Positions 53,880-60,620 of a stretch of 64,000 nucleotides of DNA are shown here, in pieces. The translations under genes were made by a program, and so were the position numbers. The number at the start of each line of letters is the position of its first letter. Positions within the stretch are counted from its first letter, which is position 1. The DNA comes from Victivallis lenta (GTDB lineage Bacteria; Verrucomicrobiota; Lentisphaeria; Victivallales; Victivallaceae), in assembly GCF_009695545.1 (NCBI RefSeq), contig NZ_VUNS01000001.1, positions 248,001 through 312,000 of the forward strand, written 5' to 3'. The notes below the pieces were generated by a model. The model was not told where the DNA came from and made no database searches. It saw only the letters and a program-made list of their open reading frames with translations.

Positions 53880-54109
53880 TTTTTCGGAAGCACTGCTCCG
53901 ATTTTTGCGCCGGGATATTGTTTTTTCGCCAACTCCCTGGCTTGTGAAACATTCCTCGCAGAAATCTCCACCTTGACCGTGCCGCTCTTCTTCGTCATTA
54001 CGGTCACGATATAGGTCTGTTGACCATGCTGATTGCTTCTGGCTTCGGCAGCTGGAACAGTCAGACAGATACTCAATCCGGCAACAACAGAAAATATGAT
54101 TTTTTTCAT
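53876..54109 (-). CDS. Small secreted protein with ARxLAxxQYPG motif
   Basis: The 77-residue protein has a signal peptide (MKKIIFSVVAGLSICLTVPAAEA) and a ~45-residue mature domain, IVTVMTKKSGTVKVEISARN then VSQARELAKKQYPGAKIGAV. It resembles the 45-residue protein at 57905-58042 (MARARLIAQQQYPNTTIGG), so they share a small beta-alpha-beta-like fold. It is the third gene of the sigma operon, 3 bp after the anti-sigma-like gene, and overlaps the kinase gene. It could be an external ligand or inhibitor of the kinase, but that is speculation. Confidence 0.7.
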   Translation of the reverse strand: MKKIIFSVVAGLSICLTVPAAEARSNQHGQQTYIVTVMTKKSGTVKVEISARNVSQARELAKKQYPGAKIGAVLPKK

Positions 54110-54112
54110 GGC

Positions 54113-54370
54113 TTACACCGTTGATTTATGTTCTTTCATTTCATCATGAAATATATCACAGAGGCGATGATACTCCAGCGGATTTTCCGGAATGTCCATC
54201 TTTTGTTCTGATTTTTTCAAATCAAGAATCAACATGTCATCCAACCTCAAGCGAGTCAGGCGTTCCCGGCAACGATGACAATGCAGAAGGTGTAATCGGC
54301 AAAAAGTGCGACGAAACCATGACATGGCATGATTCCGGTATTGGTCGAGTTCGAAGATGGTATAGTGCAT
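54113..54370 (-). CDS. Zinc-finger anti-sigma-like small protein
   Basis: The 85-residue protein contains RLHLLHCHRCRERLTRL, an HxxxCxxC-type arrangement (H-x2-CHRC) like zf-HC2 anti-sigma factors, and a following charged region. It has no membrane helix, so it would be a soluble anti-sigma. I start at ATG 54370, which has GGGAGGAGG upstream; the longer frame to 54589 is a shadow of the sigma gene. It is 2 bp after the sigma gene stop, the classical position for its anti-sigma. The assignment is based on motif and context. Confidence 0.7.
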   Translation of the reverse strand: MHYTIFELDQYRNHAMSWFRRTFCRLHLLHCHRCRERLTRLRLDDMLILDLKKSEQKMDIPENPLEYHRLCDIFHDEMKEHKSTV

Positions 54371-54372
54371 GA

Positions 54373-54933
54373 TTATTCCTCCTCCCGCAATTGATTGACG
54401 ATTTTTCGGAGTTTGGCAAGCGCCCGGCTCTTGGCGACATAAACCATATTGACCGGGATTTTCAGGAATTTCGCCACTTTTTCCGGGGATTCTCCTTTGA
54501 TCGCATAAAATTCGAACGCCTGAAAAGTGGAGTCCTCCAGTTGAAGTCTCAACTGCTTCATCGCCAGCGTCAGGATATGTTGCCGCCACTCCTCCTGCCA
54601 GCGGTCGTGGTCATAGGCTTCCAACTCCACTGCTTCGCAATCTACCTCATTTTTGCGCCGCTGACGAATGATGTTCAACGCACAATGATAAATCATCACC
54701 CCGAGATAGTCACGGAATTTTCCCTTGGAACGGTCATAGACGAAACTTTTGCTCCGGTCGAAAAAGCGCAGCATGACCGACTGAACCAGCTCGTCGATTT
54801 CGGCGACGTTGAGCTTGTAGTCCCGCCCACGTACCACGATCAGCGGACGATAGGTTTTATAGAACTCATGCCACGAAACCTCGTCACCGCTGCAAATTGC
54901 CTCCAATAATGATTTTTTCGTCGTATACGCCAT
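54373..54933 (-). CDS. ECF-type RNA polymerase sigma factor
   Basis: The 186-residue protein has region 2 (WHEFYKTYRPLIVVRGRDYKL, ELVQSVMLRFFDRSKSFVYDRSKGKFRDYLGVMIYHCALNIIRQRRK) and region 4 (residues about 130-180, with FQAFEFYAIKGESPEKVAKFLKI and NMVYVAKSRALAKLRKI). RSKGKFRDYL is typical of the planctomycete-type ECF groups, some of which are controlled by Ser/Thr kinases. Here the kinase is in the same operon, which supports that control mode; this is inference. A near-palindrome at 54967-54985 lies at its promoter. It heads a five-gene operon. Confidence 0.92.
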   Translation of the reverse strand: MAYTTKKSLLEAICSGDEVSWHEFYKTYRPLIVVRGRDYKLNVAEIDELVQSVMLRFFDRSKSFVYDRSKGKFRDYLGVMIYHCALNIIRQRRKNEVDCEAVELEAYDHDRWQEEWRQHILTLAMKQLRLQLEDSTFQAFEFYAIKGESPEKVAKFLKIPVNMVYVAKSRALAKLRKIVNQLREEE

Positions 54934-54966
54934 TCAATTCGTGCTTTACTGCATTTTGCTGATGAA

Positions 54967-54985
54967 CTGTAATATACTGTTACAG
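54967..54985. promoter_or_regulatory. Inverted repeat at the sigma operon promoter
   Basis: CTGTAA-7 bp-TTACAG (54967-54985). It contains TATATT on the minus strand (54976-54971), a possible -10 for the operon, so a regulator bound here would control it. The -35 sequence, TGAGAT, is weak, as expected for an ECF or activated promoter. Confidence 0.45.
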
Positions 54986-55012
54986 GCCGAAAGATCTCAT
55001 TTGGTTTGTTTT

Positions 55013-55657
55013 CTAAAATTTGTCTGAATGATTATTTATTTCTCTCTTGAGGTTCGAACGACAGGTCTCAAGCCATATCGCAATTAAAATCAATATAACC
55101 GAAGTGATTCCATTTTTCAGAAAGATACTTAGGTGATTGATAAAGTCTCTGGAGTTTTTGACGTGACGTATGATCTCAGATGTGTTTGATAACAATTGAG
55201 ATGTATTTTGAGCTGTAGCATAGGAGCTATCCCCCACTGATACGCTTGAACTATATGCATTTGCCCCGGTCCTTCCAGAAGAATAACCGCTACCTCCAGT
55301 TGGCGACACTTTTGTTTTATTTGCTCCTGCGAAAGCATATCCGATAAAAACAATTGAACCGGTAATTAAGATCACTTCTAGAGTATAGAGAATTTTATTC
55401 CAATTCTCTATGCTGAATCGCACAAGCTTTTTTCCCAGTTTTACTGTTGCATTTACAAAAATACCGGTAAGTTCTTTTATGCTGCAATCGGTTAATTTCT
55501 TTGCAGAAGATATTTCTTTTGTGATCTTATTTCCAGAATTTTCCCGGGTCACAATAATCTCCGCATTGCATTTGGGACATTGAGTATCCATTCCCTCCCA
55601 ATCATCCTCGGCTTCAAGTTTTGCATTACAACTGACACATTTAAAATAGAATGACAT
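55013..55657 (-). CDS. Membrane protein with N-terminal zinc ribbon
   Basis: The 214-residue protein starts with a zinc ribbon, YFKCVSCNAKLEAEDDWEG and TQCPKCNAEI (CxxC...CxxC), then a charged linker, a membrane helix (about 90-110, LYTLEVILITGSIVFIGYAF), an external Ser/Gly-rich stretch (SGYSSGRTGANAYSSS) and a second helix near the C-terminus (about 180-198, ITSVILILIAIWL). The ribbon would face the cytoplasm. It lies between the protease gene upstream and the sigma operon. Function unknown. Confidence 0.65.
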   Translation of the reverse strand: MSFYFKCVSCNAKLEAEDDWEGMDTQCPKCNAEIIVTRENSGNKITKEISSAKKLTDCSIKELTGIFVNATVKLGKKLVRFSIENWNKILYTLEVILITGSIVFIGYAFAGANKTKVSPTGGSGYSSGRTGANAYSSSVSVGDSSYATAQNTSQLLSNTSEIIRHVKNSRDFINHLSIFLKNGITSVILILIAIWLETCRSNLKREINNHSDKF

Positions 55658-55690
55658 TTCTTTTTCTCCCCGGTCGTTTCTTAAGGTTAT

Positions 55691-57493
55691 TTATGGTAAG
55701 AAATCAAGTGTCCCGCCGTAAGTTTTAAGCGGCGGTGCGAATATTTTTTGCTCGAACGTATTCAGCATCATATATTCCACATGTTGAAGGACCCGATGAT
55801 AAGCACGTATCACGACTTCGCCCTGAGTGTAGCTTAATGTTACAGAAATATCCTCCTTCACAAACATGAGAAATCCCCAATCACCCGGCGTTTCAGATAT
55901 AAAATCCGGTTTACCGAATTTTTCAATCAGCATCTCTTTGAGTTCCTGAAGATTATGCTGATCATTTTCAAAGAAAACGGCAATGGAAAGCAAGCGCCTT
56001 GCCAGAAATTTAAGTTTGGTCCGAAGCGCCCGGTTGGAGAATTCCGGATTACGCCCTACCCGGACGCAATCAAACAGCCCGTTCACGCTGACAATATTAT
56101 ACTCTCTGGTATCACGGCGCCAAGTTTCATTCGCCGCTTTGTTGGCTTCATTCATCTCCATTCCTAAACGAAATCCGAAAATCTCATAGGAAGAACGTGG
56201 AAACGTATAAAGCGGAGAAATTCTCCACGGCCCCCAAAAGGGTACATTGTATTTCGCCAGCCCTTCGCATTCGCCGCAATACTCGTGTAAAGGCGGGTTT
56301 ACCCCTCTTCCGGTTCCCGGAATCGGAACTTTTCCAGTGCCACCGCATTGCGGACAGGTGAACTTGTTTCTCCTTTTCTTCTGCAGTAATTGAAAAATCT
56401 GTTCAGCGGAAGAAATTTCCTCAGCCGTCAATTGAATCGGGCAGGCATGAATAAAACAGGAAATTGCGGCAAAAACCCTCAGCTGCTGTTCCAGAATGCG
56501 TTGGATAATCGATAACGATGCCCGGTAATTGAAATGTGTTTTGAAGTCCGTCTGATAAAAATGACTGTAGCAATAAAGGTAATTACTGATGTTCTGGTAG
56601 TCGTCGATCGGGTGTGGTTTGAGCCAAGGCCAATACAACCGCCACTTATAATGAGGAGTGGTCACTTCGTTCAGGCATAATCGTTTCAGCTTCTCAAATT
56701 TCTCATAACAGGCAAGGTCCTTTTGCTGGGCGATTTCATCGAAAAGCTCGAAGTCATTAAGATCGATATGGTCGATACGCAAAGCAAAACGGCGAATCAA
56801 TTTCAAATCCAAGGTGCCGGGAGCAAAGCGTGTGCCAGCCAGAATATCGGCACTAGCAGTCAGTTTCCGAAGGTAGGTGGAAACACCGACGACCTCAAAG
56901 CTGTCGTTCAGAACCGGTCCCCCAGAATTGCCGGGAACAATGGAAGCGCTGATTTCGATTTCATCGGGTCCGATTCCCAATAACTTGCCATCCGCCTTCA
57001 CGATCACCCTCTCACCGAGACTGTCGCCGTATGCGGTGATGCCTGAACCGATCTTATTTCCTGACACATCGGGAGCTATTTTCAGAAGCGGCAAATCCTC
57101 CGGCAATGATTTCACTTCGAGAATAGCTAGATCACGAATTTTTCCGATCAATGCCGATTGGATTTCAAAGCGTTCCTGATTTACATTGGTTACTTCCGGC
57201 TTCCTCATTAAGGCGAAAACATGAGCGTTGGTAATAACGACGGGCTTCCCCCACAGGCTTACCAGAAAACCACTGCCACGGGAATTGGAATCACCGATCA
57301 GGATCAAGGCACGGTTCAGGTTGGAGTCGTCAATCGGAAGAAGCTGTGAAGGACCGGGTGATCTCTGTGCTTTCCGTAATTCTTCCAGAAAAACTCCGGC
57401 GTTTTCAGCGGACAGAATCGTTACCGGGCTTGCCAACAAATTACCTCCAAGCATAATACAGGTAATTCCCAACGCAACTCTTCTTTTTATCAT
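55691..57493 (-). CDS. Secreted trypsin-like serine protease with zinc-finger-like C-terminus
   Basis: The 600-residue protein has a signal sequence (IKRRVALGITCIMLGGNLLA), a trypsin-like domain with VVITNAHVF (His91), IRDLAIL (Asp121) and VPGNSGGPVL (Ser190), all three of the catalytic triad. The rest is helical, then FTCPQCGGTGKVPIPGTGRG and HEYCGECEGLAK, a DnaJ-type CxxCxGxG pair, and a C-terminal domain of unknown type (about 500-600). ATG 57493 has GGAG upstream and precedes the signal sequence; the frame continues to 57598 without a good start. It is probably exported and may cleave partners of the kinase. Confidence 0.88.
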   Translation of the reverse strand: MIKRRVALGITCIMLGGNLLASPVTILSAENAGVFLEELRKAQRSPGPSQLLPIDDSNLNRALILIGDSNSRGSGFLVSLWGKPVVITNAHVFALMRKPEVTNVNQERFEIQSALIGKIRDLAILEVKSLPEDLPLLKIAPDVSGNKIGSGITAYGDSLGERVIVKADGKLLGIGPDEIEISASIVPGNSGGPVLNDSFEVVGVSTYLRKLTASADILAGTRFAPGTLDLKLIRRFALRIDHIDLNDFELFDEIAQQKDLACYEKFEKLKRLCLNEVTTPHYKWRLYWPWLKPHPIDDYQNISNYLYCYSHFYQTDFKTHFNYRASLSIIQRILEQQLRVFAAISCFIHACPIQLTAEEISSAEQIFQLLQKKRRNKFTCPQCGGTGKVPIPGTGRGVNPPLHEYCGECEGLAKYNVPFWGPWRISPLYTFPRSSYEIFGFRLGMEMNEANKAANETWRRDTREYNIVSVNGLFDCVRVGRNPEFSNRALRTKLKFLARRLLSIAVFFENDQHNLQELKEMLIEKFGKPDFISETPGDWGFLMFVKEDISVTLSYTQGEVVIRAYHRVLQHVEYMMLNTFEQKIFAPPLKTYGGTLDFLP

Positions 57494-57904
57494 TATCTTG
57501 GCTCCTGCTGTTTTGGCATAAAAGAAGGCACATCTTAAGAAGTGCCCTCGCCAACGCCTACCACAGCGTACAGAAAAACACCAGTCAAGATGTGCCAAAA
57601 TATGGACACACCAATCGTGCGTTTTTCTGTTGACGTCATGTTGAAGTGGTAGTTCAGGCGAGGACGTCGATCTTCAGTTGTAAAAATTACGATTTATTTA
57701 CTTCGGTTTCATTTCCTCCATTGATTAGGATAGCCCTAATTTACTTCAGAAACCTACCGAATGCAAATAAAAACTGATCTCAACGTTCTCTTTTTTCATA
57801 ACGTCTTGCTGTTTCAATGCTGACGAGGACTCAAACAAGTCTTCAGAATGTGATACACAGGAACTTTCGACATTCTTGCATCATATTCGCAAAAATAATG
57901 GTTT
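57494..57904. other. AT-rich intergenic region with a long inverted repeat
   Basis: No gene is seen. A perfect 10-bp inverted repeat GGCACATCTT (57527-57536)/AAGATGTGCC (57587-57596) frames about 50 bp just upstream of the protease gene on the minus strand, and a related CCTCGCC/GGCGAGG pair lies at 57546-57552 and 57657-57663. Confidence 0.5.
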
Positions 57905-58042
57905 TTATATTCGATAACATCCCCCAATAGTTGTGTTGGGATATTGCTGTTGAGCGATCAGCCGTGCCCGAGCCATATCGACCGCCTCAATGATGGTTTC
58001 GAATACCGTGGTGCGAGTTTGGACGACAACCTTGAATTTCAT
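57905..58042 (-). CDS. 45-aa protein with QYPN motif
   Basis: The 45-residue protein MKFKVVVQTRTTVFETIIEA and MARARLIAQQQYPNTTIGG matches the mature part of the secreted protein at 53876 (ARELAKKQYPGAKIGA). A perfect ribosome site AAGGAGG lies 6 bases before the ATG. No signal peptide, so it stays in the cell, whereas its relative is exported. It lies alone between two inverted repeats. Function unknown. Confidence 0.7.
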   Translation of the reverse strand: MKFKVVVQTRTTVFETIIEAVDMARARLIAQQQYPNTTIGGCYRI

Positions 58043-58164
58043 GAAAAATCCTCCTTGGTTTGTGTCGTCTACAGATAATCCCAATTGGCTAAATTTCAAG
58101 TCTTGTATTGAAGATAAATCATTAATAAATAACGATATATACAATTATTAAAAACAAGGGTGAT

Positions 58165-58244
58165 CCGGGGCATTCTGGGAGCGATTGCGATTCTGACGAT
58201 AAAATAATCATAAGAGCTGTTGATCACGCCCAGAATCGCCCCGG
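58165..58244. repeat. Long imperfect inverted repeat
   Basis: CCGGGGCATTCTGGG (58165-58179) pairs with CCCAGAATCGCCCCGG (58229-58244) with one extra G as bulge, around a 49-bp loop. It lies just beyond the stop of the minus-strand gene at 58252 and 123 bp upstream of the small gene at 58042. Confidence 0.7.
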
Positions 58245-58251
58245 GATGGCT

Positions 58252-58668
58252 TTATGGCTTTGAGAAAACGAAATCGATAAGTTCTTGTTGTTTCTGGCGG
58301 GCTTCTTCCGCATCTCCATCGTTCAAGGCGGTGATTTCACGATATTGCTGGTATTCTAATTCTCTCCCGATCATTTCAGTTATCGTTCTGGATAAAATTC
58401 GATACTCACTGTCATCATCTGCCCTTCTGAGTTTCTTGATAGCATCCTGGGCTGATTCTTCATCGTCGAAAGCATAATATTTTAATCCTCTTCTCTTATC
58501 AGAAAAAAGGGCAAAATATTGTTTCCCCTCACAGAAGGTCAAGAAAAAATCATTGACCATTTCCCAACCGATTCGATGAAATTGCTCTGTATATCCAGCA
58601 TCAATGAGTCCTCTTATTACGAATCCAGCTTCTTTGATGAACTCTGAAATTGCTCTATTTCTTTTCAT
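58252..58668 (-). CDS. Hypothetical 138-aa charged protein
   Basis: The protein is mostly helical and charged (DKRRGLKYYAFDDEESAQDA; EARQKQQELIDFVFSKP). I place the start at ATG 58668 (MKRNRAISEF), which has GGAGGGA upstream and overlaps the AlpA-like gene stop by 14 bp; the frame also extends to 58692. A conserved domain is not recognised. It is the second gene of a small operon with the AlpA-like regulator. Confidence 0.6.
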   Translation of the reverse strand: MKRNRAISEFIKEAGFVIRGLIDAGYTEQFHRIGWEMVNDFFLTFCEGKQYFALFSDKRRGLKYYAFDDEESAQDAIKKLRRADDDSEYRILSRTITEMIGRELEYQQYREITALNDGDAEEARQKQQELIDFVFSKP

Positions 58669-58831
58669 GGCATCCCTCCAACATTTTTTCAATTATCGCT
58701 TCTTCGTAGTAAATTTTCTTACCTAATTTGATCTTCGGCAAATTCCAACGACGGAGTGTTTGGCTCACAACTCCCAAGCGTTTTGCTGCTTCTGAAGCCG
58801 ACAATAAATAACCATTCGCATTCTTTAACAT
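58655..58831 (-). CDS. AlpA-like helix-turn-helix protein (excisionase/MerR-type fold)
   Basis: The 58-residue protein has LLSASEAAKRLGVVSQTLRRWN followed by LPKIKLGKKIYY, the winged HTH of excisionases and AlpA regulators, where Ser-Ala-xx-Ala and LGV-xx-TLRRW match the DNA-recognition helix. ATG 58831 has AAGGGG upstream. It may control excision or transcription of the element. It precedes the 138-residue protein in an operon. Confidence 0.8.
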   Translation of the reverse strand: MLKNANGYLLSASEAAKRLGVVSQTLRRWNLPKIKLGKKIYYEEAIIEKMLEGCHEKK

Positions 58832-58874
58832 TTTTTGCCCCTTACTGGCGTTCATTCGCCATCAATAAAGAAAA

Positions 58875-58896
58875 AATATAAAAAAATGTTAACATT
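58875..58896. promoter_or_regulatory. Palindrome and TATATT box upstream of the AlpA-like gene
   Basis: TATATT on the minus strand (58880-58875) and a perfect 12-bp palindrome AATGTTAACATT (58885-58896) lie 44-65 bp before the ATG at 58831. The palindrome falls in the promoter spacer, as for autoregulated operators. The -35 is not clear. Confidence 0.4.
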
Positions 58897-59018
58897 GGGT
58901 GTTTTTCTGCTCAAAGGGAATTAAGAAATCATATTTTCAGAAAGTTGTTTTTCCAAAAAATTTCTTCATGCGGGCTGGATTTTATGGAAAAATCATAGCC
59001 GCAAGGATAAACAATAGG

Positions 59019-59046
59019 TTGTCTTCTCTGCTTGACTCTATATATT
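59019..59046 (+). promoter_or_regulatory. Promoter of the DUF5131-like gene
   Basis: TTGTCT (59019-59024) and TATATT (59041-59046) are 16 bp apart. An overlapping alternative is TTGACT (59032-59037)-17-TAATAG (59055-59060). Confidence 0.5.
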
Positions 59047-59089
59047 ATGACTGATAATAGAATGCGCTTGAATCAACTTAGGTGAAAAA

Positions 59090-60619
59090 ATGAATCGACA
59101 TGCTCCGTACAGTGCTGATTATACTTGGGATATTATCAGCGGTATTCCTCGCAGTCGTAATCCATTTTTTCATGAAGAGCGCCTTGAAGAGCCGATTGGG
59201 AAAAAATCGCCTCAATTAATTGTTGTTGCTCCTCATAGGGATCTATTCCATGAGTATGTCAGCAGAGAGAAGATTTTGCATGTATGGGCAATTATGACTG
59301 AACTTGCCCCATGGCATCAGTATATGATTCGAACGCAATTTCCTCAACGCTTATTGGAACTCCAAACCTCTTTGAAATGGACTCCGAACCTTTGGATTGG
59401 GGTACCGTTGAGAACGTCTAGGGATGTGGAGCTGTTGGAAATATTGAAATCATTACCGATAGTCGTGAAATTTGCGACACTCCTTCCTCCACGGGAAGAT
59501 TTGTCTTTTCTCGATTTTTCTGGACTCGATTGGGTCATTGCTGGCGGCAGTGAGGATCAGCGTTTGAAAATCTGGTATCATGATGATTGGATCGAAGCAC
59601 TTTATCAAAAAAGCCGAGAACAGAAAATTCCGTTTTATTTTGCTGAGGCGGGAAAATATGTAGAAACGAATCGAGATCGAACTTACCATTTTTCAGAAGT
59701 GCGACAACTTCCATTTAAATCGGAATGGATTGATTATTACCGTCAACTGGATAAGGTTCTAACGATCAGTGATGGTGAATCATGGGGATGGCGGGAACCA
59801 TTTCCCGAAACTATGAAAACCGTCCGTCAACGTCGTCAACGTTCAATAGCGACGAATCAACAACCGGTTATCCCGGAAGTAGTAGAAGTGTCTAATTCCG
59901 CAGAACAACCTACTCTCTCTTTGGAACAACAGCGAGAGGCGTTGACGCAGTTGGAACAAATTATCAATAAGAGTGTCATCGGATATTTCGCAACCGGGGA
60001 GGCATTGGCAAAAATTCGGGATGAAAAATTGTACAGAGCTGCTGGATTTCGTTCTTTCTCGAAATATTGCAAAGAACGTTTCAGCATGAGTCGAATTCAT
60101 GGGTATCGCTTAATTGCACAATATCACATGAATCAATTTTTCGTAACCCATGGGTTACATATTTTACCGGAACGCCAAACTCGATTACTGCGTGGAATTC
60201 CTCCCGAAGAGGCGCTGACATTGGTTAAGGACGCTCAAAATACAACAGCAGAAGGCTTCTTGAGCTTCAACGATAGTTTGGAATCGGCTGTTGAGGAATA
60301 TCGGCAAAATCATATCCGACAATCCTCCAATGACATTGCCTCGGATGGAACATTCTACTGCCGAACCTTGAAGCGGCGAGTCCAATACTGTGAGTCCATC
60401 CCAACCATGATTGCGGAATTGTCCATGGGAAAACTTGATCTTGCGATCAAGCTGGTTGCCGAATTTTCAGAAATTGAACATTTCGGCAAGTTGGATAAGG
60501 CAGCCATTGTCGAAGCTGTCCTTGCCAAACACGGAGAAACAGAAATCGCCGAGTTCGGCAAGGCAATGGGAATGAATTCCATTGAGCTCAATTTCAACGT
60601 TGACGAACTCGGCTTTTGA
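59090..60619 (+). CDS. DUF5131 (phage Gp37/Gp68)-like protein lacking Fe-S cysteines, fused to a C-terminal domain
   Basis: Residues about 10-220 follow the radical-SAM-like DUF5131 pattern: RLEEPIGKKSPQLIVV, RDLFHEYV, HVWAIMTELAPWHQYMI, NLWIGVPLRTSRDVELL, LDFSGLDWVIAGGSEDQ and IPFYFAEAG. In the family the N-terminus has a GC...SPGC...CYA cluster-binding set after TWNP; here it reads TWDIISGIPRSRNPFFHE, with no cysteine, so the cluster cannot form. From about 280 a separate domain follows (ALTQLEQIINKSVIGYFATG; GFRSFSKYCKERFSMSRIHG), resembling a DNA-binding helical unit. It converges on the polymerase-like gene with a 1-bp gap. No family function is known for this fused form. Confidence 0.8.
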   Translation: MNRHAPYSADYTWDIISGIPRSRNPFFHEERLEEPIGKKSPQLIVVAPHRDLFHEYVSREKILHVWAIMTELAPWHQYMIRTQFPQRLLELQTSLKWTPNLWIGVPLRTSRDVELLEILKSLPIVVKFATLLPPREDLSFLDFSGLDWVIAGGSEDQRLKIWYHDDWIEALYQKSREQKIPFYFAEAGKYVETNRDRTYHFSEVRQLPFKSEWIDYYRQLDKVLTISDGESWGWREPFPETMKTVRQRRQRSIATNQQPVIPEVVEVSNSAEQPTLSLEQQREALTQLEQIINKSVIGYFATGEALAKIRDEKLYRAAGFRSFSKYCKERFSMSRIHGYRLIAQYHMNQFFVTHGLHILPERQTRLLRGIPPEEALTLVKDAQNTTAEGFLSFNDSLESAVEEYRQNHIRQSSNDIASDGTFYCRTLKRRVQYCESIPTMIAELSMGKLDLAIKLVAEFSEIEHFGKLDKAAIVEAVLAKHGETEIAEFGKAMGMNSIELNFNVDELGF

Positions 60620-60620
60620 A

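Noticed and set aside
57780-57900. A possible small RNA in the AT-rich gap upstream of the small QYPN gene.
   Set aside because: No promoter-terminator pair could be recognised, so there is nothing to support an RNA call.
57896-57919. GGTTTTTATATTCGATAAC as another copy of the AT-rich flanking repeat.
   Set aside because: It lacks the ATTAT stretch and lies inside the coding end of the 45-residue protein, so the likeness is probably chance.
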